From positions 1 through 64,000 of the forward strand of contig JAFIFV010000037.1 in the NCBI GenBank assembly GCA_020831845.1: DNA of 64,000 bases. Direction: 5' to 3'. The notes under the pieces are model-generated. The model was not told the origin of the DNA, ran no database searches, and was given only the letters and a program-made list of their open reading frames with translations. Every line of letters starts with the position of its first letter. Within the stretch, counting starts at the first letter, position 1. The DNA is from Ectothiorhodospiraceae bacterium (GTDB lineage Bacteria > Pseudomonadota > Gammaproteobacteria > Nitrococcales > Aquisalimonadaceae). Shown here one piece after another: positions 45,718 through 55,450 of this stretch. Made by a program: the position numbers and the translations under genes.

Positions 45718-46932
45718 CTATTTGCGCTTGAGGGCGGCCGCCACTTTCAGCCGCAGGGCATTGAGCTTGATGAAGCCTTCGGCATCCTTCTGGTTGTAGG
45801 CGCCGGCGTCGTCCTCGAACGTGGCGATGCGGGCATCGAACAGGCTGTTGGTCTCGGACTTGCGGCCCACGACCGACACCGCGCCCTTGTAGAGCTTCAG
45901 CCGCACCACCCCGTTGACCACCTGCTGGGTCTGGTCGATCAGTGCCTGCATGGCCAGCCGCTCCGGGCTGAACCAGTAGCCGTTGTAGATCAGCTTGGCG
46001 TAGCGCGGCATCAGCTCGTCCTTCAGATGGCCCGCTTCTCGATCCAGCGTGATGGACTCGATGCCACGGTGGGCCTTGAGAAGAATAGTGCCGCCCGGCG
46101 TTTCGTAGCAGCCGCGGGACTTCATGCCCACGTAACGGTTCTCCACCACATCAAGCCGGCCAATGCCGTTGTCGCCGCCGAGTTTGTTCAGCCGCGCCAG
46201 CAGGGCGGCGGGCGCCATGGTTTCACCGTCGATGGAAACACAGTCGCCCTGCTGGAAACCCAACTCGATGTAGGTCGGCTTGTCCGGCGCCTGCTCCGGG
46301 TTGACCGTCCAGCGCCACATGTCCTCCTCGGCCTCGGCCCAGGGGTCCTCCAGAATGCCGCCTTCATAGGAGATGTGCAGCAGGTTGGCATCCATGGAAT
46401 ACGGAGAGCCGCCCTTCTTCTTCCCTTCGATGGGAATGCCGCGCTTCTCGGCGTAGGCCAGCAGCTTCTCCCGTGACAGCAGATCCCATTCGCGCCAAGG
46501 CGCGATCACCTTGATTCCGGGTTCCAGTCCGTAGTAACCCAGTTCGAAGCGGACCTGGTCGTTACCCTTGCCGGTGGCGCCGTGGGAAACGGCATCGGCA
46601 CCGGTCTGGCGGGCAATCTCCACCTGGCGCTTGGCAATCAGCGGCCGGGCGATGGAGGTGCCCAGCAGATATTCTCCTTCATAGATGGCGTTGGCGCGGA
46701 ACATCGGGAACACGAAATCGCGCACGAACTCCTCGCGCAGATCCTCGATGAAGATTTCCTTCACGCCGAGGGATTGCGCCTTGGCGCGCGCCGGCTCCAG
46801 TTCCTCTCCCTGTCCCAGGTCGGCCGTGAAAGTCACCACCTCGCAACCGTAGGTGTCTTTCAGCCATTCCAGAATGACCGAGGTATCCAGGCCGCCGGAA
46901 TAGGCCAGCACGACTTTCTTCACGTCACTCAT
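45718..46932 (-). CDS. argG: Argininosuccinate synthase
   Basis: 404 residues. It joins citrulline and aspartate with ATP. The pyrophosphatase-loop [15 protein letters not shown] is at 9-23, with [19 protein letters not shown] near 118 and [17 protein letters not shown] following. It works with argF and argD found at 53-55 kb, although argH is not in the window. No ArgR-box palindrome was recognised upstream. Confidence 0.97.
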   Translation of the reverse strand: MSDVKKVVLAYSGGLDTSVILEWLKDTYGCEVVTFTADLGQGEELEPARAKAQSLGVKEIFIEDLREEFVRDFVFPMFRANAIYEGEYLLGTSIARPLIAKRQVEIARQTGADAVSHGATGKGNDQVRFELGYYGLEPGIKVIAPWREWDLLSREKLLAYAEKRGIPIEGKKKGGSPYSMDANLLHISYEGGILEDPWAEAEEDMWRWTVNPEQAPDKPTYIELGFQQGDCVSIDGETMAPAALLARLNKLGGDNGIGRLDVVENRYVGMKSRGCYETPGGTILLKAHRGIESITLDREAGHLKDELMPRYAKLIYNGYWFSPERLAMQALIDQTQQVVNGVVRLKLYKGAVSVVGRKSETNSLFDARIATFEDDAGAYNQKDAEGFIKLNALRLKVAAALKRK

Positions 46933-47233
46933 TGCAGCAGCGCCCTCATGCTAAGCGGTGGTGTGGAGAAACGGCGTGCACTGGCCCGCCGGAGGGGCGA
47001 CACCGTTTCCCGGGAAAATAACCGGCAATGATCGACCTTGAGGCGAACAAGTGCAAGGGAAGCGCGCGCCGCGGCACAAGGTTCGCATTTCCCTTGCGTC
47101 AGACCCGCGGCTGGAGGAGGCTTCCTTGAGGAAGCACTGCATCGGCAAGCCTGATAGACTCGCGTAACAAAACTCGAAAATGCTGCATCGCGCAGCCAGG
47201 CAGCGTCGCGAACAACCACACGGGAGGACATTC
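46933..47233. other. argG / alcohol dehydrogenase divergent region, no gene
   Basis: 301 bases between two divergent starts. Frames crossing it are antisense continuations of the dehydrogenase gene. The ADH ribosome site GGGAGGA is at 47222-47228. No convincing promoter pair or repeat was identified. Confidence 0.45.
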
Positions 47234-48349
47234 ATGCCCCAGCAAGCCAAGGCCGTTATCTGCCGCGAGTGGAACCAGCCGGTGACGGTGGAAGAAATCC
47301 GGGTGGATGACCCGAAACGCAACGAAGTCATGGTGCGCATGCACGCCTGCGGCGTTTGCCACAGCGACCTGTCCGCCACCACCGGCGTGATTGCCCTGCC
47401 GCCTCCCCTGGTACTGGGACATGAAGGCGCGGGGGAAGTGGTCGCCGTCGGCGAAGGGGTCACGGAGTTCGCCGTGGGCGATCGCGTCATCAGCTCCTTC
47501 GTCAGCATGTGCGGCCAGTGCGGCTCCTGCCAGTCAGGCCGCCCGGTGCTGTGCGATACCGCATCCAAGGCGCTGTGGACCCTGCCCGATGGCACGCTGC
47601 GCACCACGGACGGAGATGGCAAGCCGCTGAACATCTTCTCCGGCTGCGGGGTCATGGCGGAATACGCCACGCTGCATGTAAACAACGTGGTCAAGGTCAC
47701 TGAAGACGTGCCGCTGGATCGCGCGGCGCTGGTCGGCTGCGCGGTAATGACCGGGGTTGGCGCCGTCTTCAACACGGCCGACATGCAGCCGGGTTCCACC
47801 GCCGCCGTGTTCGGGGTGGGCGGCGTAGGGCTGAACGCCATCCAGGGCTGCCGCATCGCCGGCGCCCGCCAGATCATCGCGGTGGACATGTCGGAGGCAA
47901 AGCTGGCCACGGCAAAGGAATTCGGTGCCACCCATACCGTATTGGCCGACGAAACCGCCGCCAAGGCCATCCGCAAGATGAGCGGCGGCGGGGTTGATTA
48001 CGCCTTCGAGTGCGTCGGCCGCGGCAGCGTGGTGGAGACAGCCTTCGCGAGCCTCGGCAAGGGCGGCCTGGCGGTGATCGTCGGCGTTGCCCCGCGGGAG
48101 GACAAGACCTCCGTGCGGACCCTGGCGTTACCGGCCGAGGAAAAAGGCCTCAAGGGCAGCTGGTTCGGCTCGGCGCGCCCCCGCCACGACTTCCCCAGGC
48201 TGTTCGGACTGTATGCCTCGGGGGCGCTGAAACTGGACGAACTGGTCACCCACCGCTACGGCATTGAGGAAGCCCCCCAGGCCTTCGAGGACCTGGAAGC
48301 GGGCAAGAACGCGCGCGGCGTGATCGTCTTCGACGCCATGCAGGGCTGA
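47234..48349 (+). CDS. Zinc-dependent alcohol dehydrogenase
   Basis: 371 residues, medium-chain type. Catalytic zinc ligands are in HACGVCHSDLS and GHEGAGEVVAVG, and the structural zinc has four Cys in MCGQCGSCQSGRPVLC. The NAD-binding GVGGVGLNAIQG is near 195, followed by VDMSEAKL (Asp, NAD preference). The closest families oxidise primary or aryl alcohols, but the substrate cannot be read from sequence. A benzyl-alcohol role, suggested by the distant box genes, is speculation. Confidence 0.85.
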   Translation: MPQQAKAVICREWNQPVTVEEIRVDDPKRNEVMVRMHACGVCHSDLSATTGVIALPPPLVLGHEGAGEVVAVGEGVTEFAVGDRVISSFVSMCGQCGSCQSGRPVLCDTASKALWTLPDGTLRTTDGDGKPLNIFSGCGVMAEYATLHVNNVVKVTEDVPLDRAALVGCAVMTGVGAVFNTADMQPGSTAAVFGVGGVGLNAIQGCRIAGARQIIAVDMSEAKLATAKEFGATHTVLADETAAKAIRKMSGGGVDYAFECVGRGSVVETAFASLGKGGLAVIVGVAPREDKTSVRTLALPAEEKGLKGSWFGSARPRHDFPRLFGLYASGALKLDELVTHRYGIEEAPQAFEDLEAGKNARGVIVFDAMQG

Positions 48350-48359
48350 CGCCCCGCAA

Positions 48360-48794
48360 TCAACGCGCAGGGGCAACCTTTTCAAAGGCGTCCGCGCCTT
48401 TCCGGAAGGCTTCCGGAACAGGCGCCGGACGTCGCTCCTCGGCATCGGTGAACACGTAGATCATCTTGCCGGTGATCAGGTGCTCCGGGCCGCGGTGGAT
48501 CTCGCCCCGGAATTCCATGCTGGACCGACCGAACCGGGCGATACGCACACCGATATCCAGCACGTCGTCGTAACGCGCGGAAGCATGGTAGTCGAGCTCC
48601 GCATGCGCCACGAACAAGTCATCGCCATTCACGCCCAACGCTTCTGTGGAATGCTCTCGCAGCGCCCTGAAATACTCCGTCAGCGCCACGTCGAGGAAGG
48701 TCAGATAATGCGCGTTGAAGACGACGCCCTGCATGTCGGCCTCGGCCCAGCGGACCCTCAGGGTATGGATGAATCGGAAATCCTCACGCGCCAT
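48360..48794 (-). CDS. Acyl-CoA thioesterase, YbgC/FadM-like
   Basis: 144 residues, hotdog fold. [20 protein letters not shown] is the 4HBT active-site segment (Asp in AEADMQG), followed by [13 protein letters not shown]. The start [14 protein letters not shown] is supported by GAGGAG ten bases upstream; the longer frame overlaps the divergent region. It is convergent with the alcohol dehydrogenase (10-base gap). Physiological substrate unknown. Confidence 0.82.
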   Translation of the reverse strand: MAREDFRFIHTLRVRWAEADMQGVVFNAHYLTFLDVALTEYFRALREHSTEALGVNGDDLFVAHAELDYHASARYDDVLDIGVRIARFGRSSMEFRGEIHRGPEHLITGKMIYVFTDAEERRPAPVPEAFRKGADAFEKVAPAR

Positions 48795-48943
48795 CGTACC
48801 GGTCTCCTCGTCTCGTTGTTGAACTTGCCGGAGCAGGAGTTTACGCACCCTGCCGCCCCTTTTGCCATGCTCGCGTTGGGCTGGCCGGTCCCGGGCCAGT
48901 ACACTACGGGGCTGGCAGAACACACAGACGGGGGGAAACACGC

Positions 48944-49468
48944 ATGCTGTACCAACTGGATGAACGCCGGGTCGAGACGCGAGGAGACTGCTTCATTGCT
49001 CACAACGCGACGGTGATCGGTTCAGTGGAGCTGGGGACGAACGTCAGCGTGTGGTTCAACGTCGTCATCCGCGGCGACACCGACCGGATCGTCATCGGGG
49101 AGAACAGCAACATCCAGGACGGATCGGTACTGCATACCGACCCCGGGCTGGTACTGGATATCGGCCGGAACGTGACCGTGGGCCACAAGGTGATGCTGCA
49201 TGGCTGCACCATTGGCGACAACAGCCTGATCGGCATCAATGCGGTGATCCTCAACCGCGCGGTGATCGGGAAGAACTGCCTGATCGGCGCCAACACGCTG
49301 ATACCGGAAGGCAAGCAGATACCGGACGGATCACTGGTCATGGGCTCCCCCGGGAAAGTGGTGCGACAGCTTTCCGACGAGGAAATCCGCATGCTGGCGC
49401 ACTCCGCCGAACACTACGTGGAAAACGGCCGTCGTTATCGCACCGGGCTACAGCCGCAGCAGGACTGA
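48944..49468 (+). CDS. Gamma-class carbonic anhydrase-like protein (YrdA type)
   Basis: 174 residues. A left-handed beta-helix is evident from hexapeptide repeats such as [20 protein letters not shown] and [14 protein letters not shown]. The three metal-binding His are in SVLHTD, VGHKVML and LHGC. It belongs to the YrdA/PaaY group, which may hydrate CO2 or be a trimeric metal protein with other activity. It is divergent from the thioesterase gene and upstream of pyrC. Confidence 0.88.
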   Translation: MLYQLDERRVETRGDCFIAHNATVIGSVELGTNVSVWFNVVIRGDTDRIVIGENSNIQDGSVLHTDPGLVLDIGRNVTVGHKVMLHGCTIGDNSLIGINAVILNRAVIGKNCLIGANTLIPEGKQIPDGSLVMGSPGKVVRQLSDEEIRMLAHSAEHYVENGRRYRTGLQPQQD

Positions 49469-49547
49469 ATCTGCCTGCTGCGCCGCATCAAATTGCCAGA
49501 CAGGGTATACTCCGCAGCCCACCACCAACCAGGGGACAACGCAGTTC

Positions 49548-50582
49548 ATGGACCGATTGACCATCACCCGCCCGGACGACTGGCACCTTCACGTCAGAGA
49601 CGGCGATGTGCTGGGCGATGTCGTGCCTTTTACCGCGGCGCGATTCCGGAGGGCGATCATCATGCCTAATCTGACGCCGCCGGTAACCCGAACGGCCGAG
49701 GCACGAGCCTATCGCAACCGGATCCTGGCAGCCGCCCCCTCATCCAGCGGATTCCAGCCGCTGATGACGCTGTATCTCACGGACAACACACCGCCCGAGG
49801 CGATTCACGAGGCATCCGAAAGCGGAATCGTGTTTGGCGTGAAGCTGTACCCGGCGGGCGCCACCACCAACTCCGACGCCGGCGTAACCGATCTGGCCCA
49901 CTGCACCGAGACGCTGGCGGCCATGGAGGAAACCGGCCTGCCGCTGCTGATCCATGGCGAAGTCACCCATCACAGCGTGGATATCTTCGACCGCGAGACG
50001 CGCTTCATCGATGAACGGCTGGCGCCGCTGGTGGAGAGACACCCACGCCTGAAGGTGGTTTTCGAACATATCACCACCGCCGCCGCCGTGGATTTCGTGC
50101 TGCAGGCCCCCGAGCGGGTCGGGGCCACGATCACCCCGCAACACCTGCTGTACAATCGCAACCATATGCTGGTGGGTGGAATCCGGCCCCATTACTACTG
50201 CCTGCCTATCCTCAAGCGGGAGAATGATCGGGAACGACTGCTGGAAGCGGCCACATCGGGCAATCCGAAGTTCTTCCTCGGCACAGACAGCGCCCCCCAC
50301 GCCCAGGGCGCCAAGGAAGCGCCTTGCGGTTGCGCCGGCTGCTTCTCCGCCTGCGCAGCGCTGGAATTCTATGCGGAAGCCTTCGAGTCCGCAGGCCGAC
50401 TTGATAGGCTGGAGGCCTTCGCCAGCCATCATGGACCCGACTTCTACGGTTTGCCGCGCAATCGGGATACCGTCACCTTGATCCGGCAGGACTGGGAACT
50501 GCCGGCGGACTACCGCTTCGGCAAGCAACGCATCGTCCCCTTGCGGGCGGGTGAGACCTTGCACTGGAAACTGGCCGGCTGA
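49548..50582 (+). CDS. pyrC: Dihydroorotase
   Basis: 344 residues, E. coli PyrC type. It cyclises carbamoyl aspartate in pyrimidine synthesis. The zinc His pair is in [11 protein letters not shown] (residues 10-20), the carbamylated Lys is in [17 protein letters not shown] near 100, and further ligands are in IHGEVTH and [16 protein letters not shown] holds the catalytic Asp. Eight bases separate it from rnt. Confidence 0.97.
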   Translation: MDRLTITRPDDWHLHVRDGDVLGDVVPFTAARFRRAIIMPNLTPPVTRTAEARAYRNRILAAAPSSSGFQPLMTLYLTDNTPPEAIHEASESGIVFGVKLYPAGATTNSDAGVTDLAHCTETLAAMEETGLPLLIHGEVTHHSVDIFDRETRFIDERLAPLVERHPRLKVVFEHITTAAAVDFVLQAPERVGATITPQHLLYNRNHMLVGGIRPHYYCLPILKRENDRERLLEAATSGNPKFFLGTDSAPHAQGAKEAPCGCAGCFSACAALEFYAEAFESAGRLDRLEAFASHHGPDFYGLPRNRDTVTLIRQDWELPADYRFGKQRIVPLRAGETLHWKLAG

Positions 50583-50590
50583 CCTTCGGG

Positions 50591-51268
50591 ATGACGATGC
50601 AAGACGACAATTATCTGGATGACGAGAAGTTCAACGCCTCGGGCGAGGAAAGCCGTTCCAGCGCGATAGCGCGCCGGTTCCGCAGCTTTCTGCCGGTGGT
50701 AGTAGACGTGGAAACCGGCGGGCTGAACCACCAGACGGACGCCCTGTTGCAGATTGCCGCCGTCATCCTGCGCATGGACGACAGCGGTCGACTGGTGCGC
50801 GGCGACACCCATACCTGTCACGTGAAACCGTTCGAAGGCGCCAACATCGACCCCAAGTCGCTGGAAATCAACGGTATCGACCCGGACCACCCTCTGCGCA
50901 TCGCCTACAGCGAACAGGACGCGCTAGGGCGGGTCTTCAAACCCATCCGACAGGAGATCCGCGATACCGGCTGCACCCGGGCCATCCTGGTCGGACACAA
51001 CGCCACCTTCGACCTGAACTTTCTCAATTCTGCTGTTGCCCGGGCCGGCATCCGTCGCAATCCGTTTCACCCTTTCGGCAGCTTTGACACCGCCACGCTG
51101 GCCGGCCTGGCCTACGGCCAGACTGTGCTGGCGAAGGCGCTACGCGCCGCCGGCATGGGCTGGGACGGGGAGTCGGCGCACTCGGCGATCTACGACGCCG
51201 AAAAAACCGCCGACCTGTTCTGCGAGATCGTCAATCAGTGGGACAAGAACATCGGCATCCCCGGCTGA
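50591..51268 (+). CDS. rnt: Ribonuclease T
   Basis: 225 residues, DEDDh exonuclease. ExoI is [19 protein letters not shown], Exo[17 protein letters not shown] and Exo[17 protein letters not shown]. It trims the 3' ends of tRNA and other stable RNAs. Family-specific Phe residues are seen in the [16 protein letters not shown] stretch. ATG 50591 is taken; ATG 50597 is nearly as good. A bidirectional terminator follows. Confidence 0.95.
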   Translation: MTMQDDNYLDDEKFNASGEESRSSAIARRFRSFLPVVVDVETGGLNHQTDALLQIAAVILRMDDSGRLVRGDTHTCHVKPFEGANIDPKSLEINGIDPDHPLRIAYSEQDALGRVFKPIRQEIRDTGCTRAILVGHNATFDLNFLNSAVARAGIRRNPFHPFGSFDTATLAGLAYGQTVLAKALRAAGMGWDGESAHSAIYDAEKTADLFCEIVNQWDKNIGIPG

Positions 51269-51283
51269 GCATAGACATCCAAT

Positions 51284-51347
51284 GGTCACCCCCGGACAAG
51301 AAAAAAGGGCGGTGTCCACCGCCCTTTTTTCTTGTCCGGGGGTGACC
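51284..51347. terminator. 31-bp perfect palindromic bidirectional terminator, rnt / grxD
   Basis: Arms at 51284-51314 and 51317-51347 are exact reverse complements with only two bases between. The inner GGGCGGTG/CACCGCCC stem carries A-runs and T-runs on each side, so it terminates both convergent genes. The outer 17 bp extend it well beyond a usual terminator. Confidence 0.92.
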
Positions 51348-51352
51348 CGGTC

Positions 51353-51682
51353 TCAGGCCTGCTTGGCAGTCACCGCATCCTTGACCAACGTCTGCAGCTC
51401 GCCGGACTCGTACATCTCCAGGATAATGTCGCAGCCGCCCACCAGCTCACCGTTGACGTACAGCTGCGGGATTGTCGGCCAGTTGCCGAACTCCTTGACG
51501 CCCTGCCGAATGCGCTCGTCCTCCAGTACATTGACATAGGCGAATTCCACCTCGCACCCGGCCAGCGCCTGCGACGACCGCATGGAAAAACCACACTGCG
51601 GAAACTGGGGCGTCCCCTTCATGAACAGGATCACCGGATGGGCTTCCACCTGTTCCTTGATCGCCTGCTGAATCTCATCCAT
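51353..51682 (-). CDS. grxD: Monothiol glutaredoxin Grx4
   Basis: 109 residues. The CGFS active site is in FPQCGFSMRSSQAL near 30, after the cis-Pro-type GTPQFP segment, with WPTIPQLYVNGELVGGCDI following. It carries and delivers 2Fe-2S clusters, alone or with BolA. The upstream TTG codon is ignored in favour of ATG 51682, which is preceded by AGAGGG. Confidence 0.96.
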   Translation of the reverse strand: MDEIQQAIKEQVEAHPVILFMKGTPQFPQCGFSMRSSQALAGCEVEFAYVNVLEDERIRQGVKEFGNWPTIPQLYVNGELVGGCDIILEMYESGELQTLVKDAVTAKQA

Positions 51683-51994
51683 CAAAACAACCCTCTTGCA
51701 CGCTGGCGCCCTCTGCGCCGTTCATGTGCCTATAGTCTACCGCGTCCGTCAAATGCAGCACAGGGCGCTTGAAACACGCGGCCCGCGACGCCATACAGAA
51801 AGGTTGGGACAGGGCGAGCCGTTGCCGCGGCGCTTCATATTGCATGCGCAGCAAGCACTGTTAGACTCATGGGGCACTTGTCCCCGGAGTGCCGCGCGGT
51901 GCGCGACACCCACCCCGAATCTGTCCGGCACGCCCGCCCGGCAGAGCCGTAGACACAGATCAACGCTTTTGAGCACGAGACCAAGGAGTGCAGC
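51683..51994. other. grxD / sodB divergent control region, no gene
   Basis: 312 bases. A possible sodB promoter is TTGCAT (51840-51845), 16 bases, TAGACT (51862-51867), which would give a long leader of about 120 bases containing GGCACT/AGTGCC and other short inverted repeats. No Fur box was recognised. Confidence 0.4.
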
Positions 51995-52585
51995 ATGAAG
52001 CACGAACTACCTGAACTGCCCTATGCGAAGAATGCACTGGAGCCCCACATCTCCGCCGAGACCCTGGAGTTCCACCATGGCAAGCACCACAAGGCCTATG
52101 TGGACAAGCTCAACGACCTGATCCCCGGCACCGAGTACGAAAACCTGTCGCTGGAGGACATCATCAAGAAGGCATCCGGCGGACTGTTCAACCAGGCTGC
52201 CCAGGTCTGGAACCACACCTTCTACTGGCACTGCCTGAGCCCCAATGGCGGCGGCGAACCCAGCGGCGAACTGGCAGACGCCATCAAACGCGACTTCGGC
52301 TCCGTGGACGGCTTCAAGAAGGAATTCACCGACAAGACCATCGCCAATTTCGGTTCCGGCTGGGGCTGGCTGGTGAAGAACAAGTCCGACGGCAAGCTCT
52401 CCATCGTGGAGACCGACGACGCCAAGACACCGGTCACCGACGACAGCGTGGTGCCGCTGCTCACCTGCGACATCTGGGAGCACGCCTACTACATCGACTA
52501 CCGGAACGCCCGCCCCAAGTACATGGAAGCGTTCTGGAACCTGGTGAACTGGGACTTCGTGGCCGAGAACCTGAAAAAGGCCTGA
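51995..52585 (+). CDS. sodB: Superoxide dismutase, Fe type
   Basis: 196 residues. It converts superoxide to peroxide and O2. Metal ligands are in LEFHHGKHHKAYV, NHTFYWHCLSP and the DIWEHAYYIDY motif. AQVWNHTFYW and the Gln/Gly-type residues near 70 favour iron over manganese. An AAGGAG site precedes the ATG. An intrinsic terminator follows at 52612-52644. Confidence 0.95.
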   Translation: MKHELPELPYAKNALEPHISAETLEFHHGKHHKAYVDKLNDLIPGTEYENLSLEDIIKKASGGLFNQAAQVWNHTFYWHCLSPNGGGEPSGELADAIKRDFGSVDGFKKEFTDKTIANFGSGWGWLVKNKSDGKLSIVETDDAKTPVTDDSVVPLLTCDIWEHAYYIDYRNARPKYMEAFWNLVNWDFVAENLKKA

Positions 52586-52611
52586 GCCGACCCAAGAGGC
52601 TTTTCCTTCCC

Positions 52612-52644
52612 AGCCCCCGCAGCGCAAGCTCCGGGGGCTTTTTC
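52612..52644 (+). terminator. Intrinsic terminator of sodB
   Basis: Stem AGCCCCCG (52612-52619) / CGGGGGCT (52632-52639), 12-base loop, then a T-run. Confidence 0.88.
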
Positions 52645-52664
52645 GTCTCCAGCCATTTCATGTC

Positions 52665-52692
52665 TTGCAAAAAACAGACAGATCTGTATAGT
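52665..52692 (+). promoter_or_regulatory. Promoter of the small exported protein
   Basis: -35 TTGCAA (52665-52670), 16-base spacer, -10 TATAGT (52687-52692). The left operator arm covers the spacer and -10, so a bound repressor would block RNA polymerase. Confidence 0.6.
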
Positions 52693-52724
52693 TCATCCCG
52701 TGCACTATACAGATCTGTCTGTTT
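52672..52724. promoter_or_regulatory. Twin inverted operator, two 21-bp arms
   Basis: Arms 52672-52692 and 52704-52724 are exact reverse complements with an 11-base spacer. Each holds the palindrome ACAGATCTGT (52678-52687 and 52709-52718), with CAGACAGATCTGT on the outer side. The palindrome centres are 31 bases apart, about three helical turns, so two repressor dimers would sit on one face. The pattern resembles TetR-family operators. The regulator is not in the window. Confidence 0.7.
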
Positions 52725-52753
52725 AAATCTTGAAGATAAATGGAGATTCAACA

Positions 52754-53125
52754 ATGAAAGCCAAGCTCGCCGTTGCTGCAGTTCTGATGATGGTTTCCTC
52801 GCAAGCCGCCTTTGCCACACCCTCCGCGCAGGAGCGCGTGCAGGAAGATGTCTGGGCGGCCGGTATCGAGCCGCGCCCGATGTCCGGCACCCGATTCGTG
52901 CGCACCTCTTACGCGGAGCCTGCCAACCAGGCCGAGGCGGACGCCATTGCATGGGGCCTGATTGCGCCGCGCGTGGATACGGTGACGCCGGTACGCGTGG
53001 TGCACCAGCCCGCGCCGCAGGTCACCCCAACCCGCGAGTTCGCTGATGTCTGGCTGGGCCTGGAGCCCATGAAGCTGAGCTTCCGCAGCGAGGCAGCCGG
53101 CGAACCGGTGAAGCAGGTGAACTGA
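52754..53125 (+). CDS. Small exported protein of unknown function
   Basis: 123 residues. MKAKLAVAAVLMMVSSQAAF plus ATPS is a clear Sec signal peptide with cleavage after AFA (about residue 22), giving a mature protein of about 100 residues with no cysteines. It contains repeated short segments rich in Val, Pro and Ala. No family is recognised. It has its own operator-controlled promoter and is flanked by sodB and argD, which are probably unrelated. A TGGAGA site precedes ATG 52754. Confidence 0.75.
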   Translation: MKAKLAVAAVLMMVSSQAAFATPSAQERVQEDVWAAGIEPRPMSGTRFVRTSYAEPANQAEADAIAWGLIAPRVDTVTPVRVVHQPAPQVTPTREFADVWLGLEPMKLSFRSEAAGEPVKQVN

Positions 53126-53250
53126 CGCCGTCCGGGCGAATGGCCGGTCACTGCGACGCCAGTTGCCGGCCCCCGCCCGCCACCGTATAATTTCCGCTTT
53201 CCGGCAGCCCCGCCACGGTGCTGCCGTTTTGTTTTCGGGAGATCGGTGGT

Positions 53251-54456
53251 ATGCAGCAAGCTCTGATGCGGACTTACGGTCGGCTTCCCGTCAGTTTCGA
53301 ACGGGGTGAAGGCGCCTGGCTGTGGGACGAACACGGCAACCGTTATCTGGACGCGTTGAGCGGGATCGCAGTGTGCGGTCTGGGACATGCCCACCCTGCC
53401 GTGACGCGCGCCATTCAGGAGCAGGCGGCCCGGCTGCTGCACACCTCCAACCTCTACGGCATTCCCCTGCAAGAGCGCCTGGCCGGTGATCTATGCCGTC
53501 TCAGCGGTATGGAACGGGTGTTCTTCTGCAATTCCGGAGCAGAAGCCAACGAGACGGCCATCAAGCTCGCCCGCCTGTGGGGTCATTCCCGGGGCGTGGA
53601 CGTGCCGACCATTCTGGTGATGGAGAATGCCTTCCACGGCCGCACCATGGCGGCACTCACCGCTACGGGCAACCGCAAGGCCCAACAGGGTTTCGAGCCG
53701 CTGGTGGAAGGCTTCCTGCGCATTCCCTTCGACGATCTGGACGCCGTGGACCTCGCAGCACGGGAACACGGCAATATCGTGGCCGTGCTGGTGGAGCCGG
53801 TGCAGGGGGAAGGCGGTATCCGTGTTCCTGCGCCGGGCTATCTGCAGGGCCTGCGTGAGCGCTGCGACGCCAATGGCTGGCTGCTGATGCTGGATGAAGT
53901 CCAGACCGGGATAGCCCGCACCGGCGCATGGTTCGCGTTCCAGCATGAGAACCTTGTCCCGGACGTCATGAGCCTGGCCAAGGGGCTGGGAAACGGCGTT
54001 CCCATCGGCGCCTGCCTCGCCCGTGGCGCCGCGGCGGAGTTGATGCAGCCCGGCAGCCACGGCACCACCTTTGGCGGCAACCCGCTGGCCACTCGTGCGG
54101 CGCAGGCGGTGGTGGATACGGTGGATCGCTATGCACTGCCCCATCGGGCAGCCGAACTGGGCGAGCGCATACGGGCCGGCTTTCGCCAACGGCTGGAAGG
54201 TGTCCAGGGTGTCCGGGACATTCGTGGCAAGGGTCTGATGCTGGGCATTGAACTGGATCGTCCTTGTGGTGAACTGGTGAAGCAGGCCCTGGCCGCCCGC
54301 GTGCTGATCAACGTCACCGCCGAGCGCGTGATCCGGCTGCTTCCGCCCCTGATTCTCAGCGACGCGGAGGCCGATGACCTGGTTGACCGTGTCGCCACGC
54401 TGATCAGCGATTTTCTTGGCCGCTCCCCGGGACCAGGGGAAGCCGGCGGCTCCTGA
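53251..54456 (+). CDS. argD: Acetylornithine aminotransferase
   Basis: 401 residues, PLP class III. It is the fourth step of arginine synthesis, and also serves in lysine synthesis in some bacteria. [42 protein letters not shown] and the PLP Lys in [15 protein letters not shown] are all visible. ATG 53251 is the family start. It is followed after 26 bases by argF, so the pair is an operon. Confidence 0.95.
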   Translation: MQQALMRTYGRLPVSFERGEGAWLWDEHGNRYLDALSGIAVCGLGHAHPAVTRAIQEQAARLLHTSNLYGIPLQERLAGDLCRLSGMERVFFCNSGAEANETAIKLARLWGHSRGVDVPTILVMENAFHGRTMAALTATGNRKAQQGFEPLVEGFLRIPFDDLDAVDLAAREHGNIVAVLVEPVQGEGGIRVPAPGYLQGLRERCDANGWLLMLDEVQTGIARTGAWFAFQHENLVPDVMSLAKGLGNGVPIGACLARGAAAELMQPGSHGTTFGGNPLATRAAQAVVDTVDRYALPHRAAELGERIRAGFRQRLEGVQGVRDIRGKGLMLGIELDRPCGELVKQALAARVLINVTAERVIRLLPPLILSDAEADDLVDRVATLISDFLGRSPGPGEAGGS

Positions 54457-54482
54457 AGCACACGATGACTGAGGTACGTGCC

Positions 54483-55415
54483 ATGCGTCCCCGCCATTTC
54501 CTGACCCTGAACGATCTCGACCGCAACGAACTGGATTTCGTGCTGCGCCGGGCCGGCGAACTCAAACGCCTGCAGCACCAGGGTGTGCCGCACGAGAGCC
54601 TGCGCGGCAAGGTGCTGGGCATGGTGTTCGAGAAATCCTCCACCCGCACACGCGTTTCCTTCGAAGCCGGCATGGCGCAATTGGGCGGCAACGCCATTTT
54701 TCTTTCACCGCGTGACAGCCAGCTGGGCCGGGGCGAACCGGTGGAGGACACCGCCCGCGTGCTCTCCCGCATGCTGGACGTGGTGATGATCCGCACCTTC
54801 GCCCACGAGACACTGGAGCGCTTCGCCGCCTATTCGCAGGTGCCGGTCATCAACGGCCTCTCGGATGACCATCATCCGTGCCAGCTGCTGGCGGACATCC
54901 AGGCTTTCCAGGAGCACCGGGGCGGCCTCGCCGGACGCACTGTTGCCTGGGTAGGCGACGGCAACAACATGTGCAATTCGTACATGGAAGCCGCGGGCAT
55001 CTTCGATTTCCAGCTCAACGTCGCCTGCCCGGAAGGCTTCGACCCGGACCAGACGCTGCTCCAGGCCAACACGGAACGTGTCCGCATAGTCCGTGACCCC
55101 CGGGAAGCCGTTGCCGGCGCCAGCCTGGTCACCACCGACGTCTGGGCCAGCATGGGCCAGGAAGAGGAGCAGGCAGAGCGGGAGCGCGCCTTTGCCGGCT
55201 ACCAGGTGACGCGGGAGCTGATGAATCTGGCCGCCGACGATGCCGTGTTCCTGCACTGCCTGCCGGCGCACCGGGGCGAGGAGGTCGCCGCCGACGTCAT
55301 CGACGGAGAACAGAGCATCGTCTGGGACCAGGCGGAGAATCGCCTGCACGCCCAGAAGGCTCTGCTGGAGTTCCTGCTTCTGGCCGAGACCTCGCCCAGG
55401 ACGCTGCAGGCCTGA
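54483..55415 (+). CDS. argF: Ornithine carbamoyltransferase
   Basis: 310 residues. It forms citrulline from ornithine and carbamoyl phosphate. Carbamoyl-phosphate-binding [10 protein letters not shown] (about 53-62) and [12 protein letters not shown], plus the ornithine-binding [11 protein letters not shown], identify it. ATG 54483 has GAGG eight bases upstream; ATG 54465 would add six residues. It is co-transcribed with argD. Confidence 0.96.
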   Translation: MRPRHFLTLNDLDRNELDFVLRRAGELKRLQHQGVPHESLRGKVLGMVFEKSSTRTRVSFEAGMAQLGGNAIFLSPRDSQLGRGEPVEDTARVLSRMLDVVMIRTFAHETLERFAAYSQVPVINGLSDDHHPCQLLADIQAFQEHRGGLAGRTVAWVGDGNNMCNSYMEAAGIFDFQLNVACPEGFDPDQTLLQANTERVRIVRDPREAVAGASLVTTDVWASMGQEEEQAERERAFAGYQVTRELMNLAADDAVFLHCLPAHRGEEVAADVIDGEQSIVWDQAENRLHAQKALLEFLLLAETSPRTLQA

Positions 55416-55450
55416 ACCCCGCCAGGGGCCACCTGTCTGAGACTGCGAAC

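Noticed and set aside
46951-47976. 341-codon frame antisense to the alcohol dehydrogenase
   Set aside because: Covers the real gene and its upstream region; no family features.
46933-54482. ArgR boxes upstream of argG, argD or argF
   Set aside because: No TGAAT-type paired half-sites were found.
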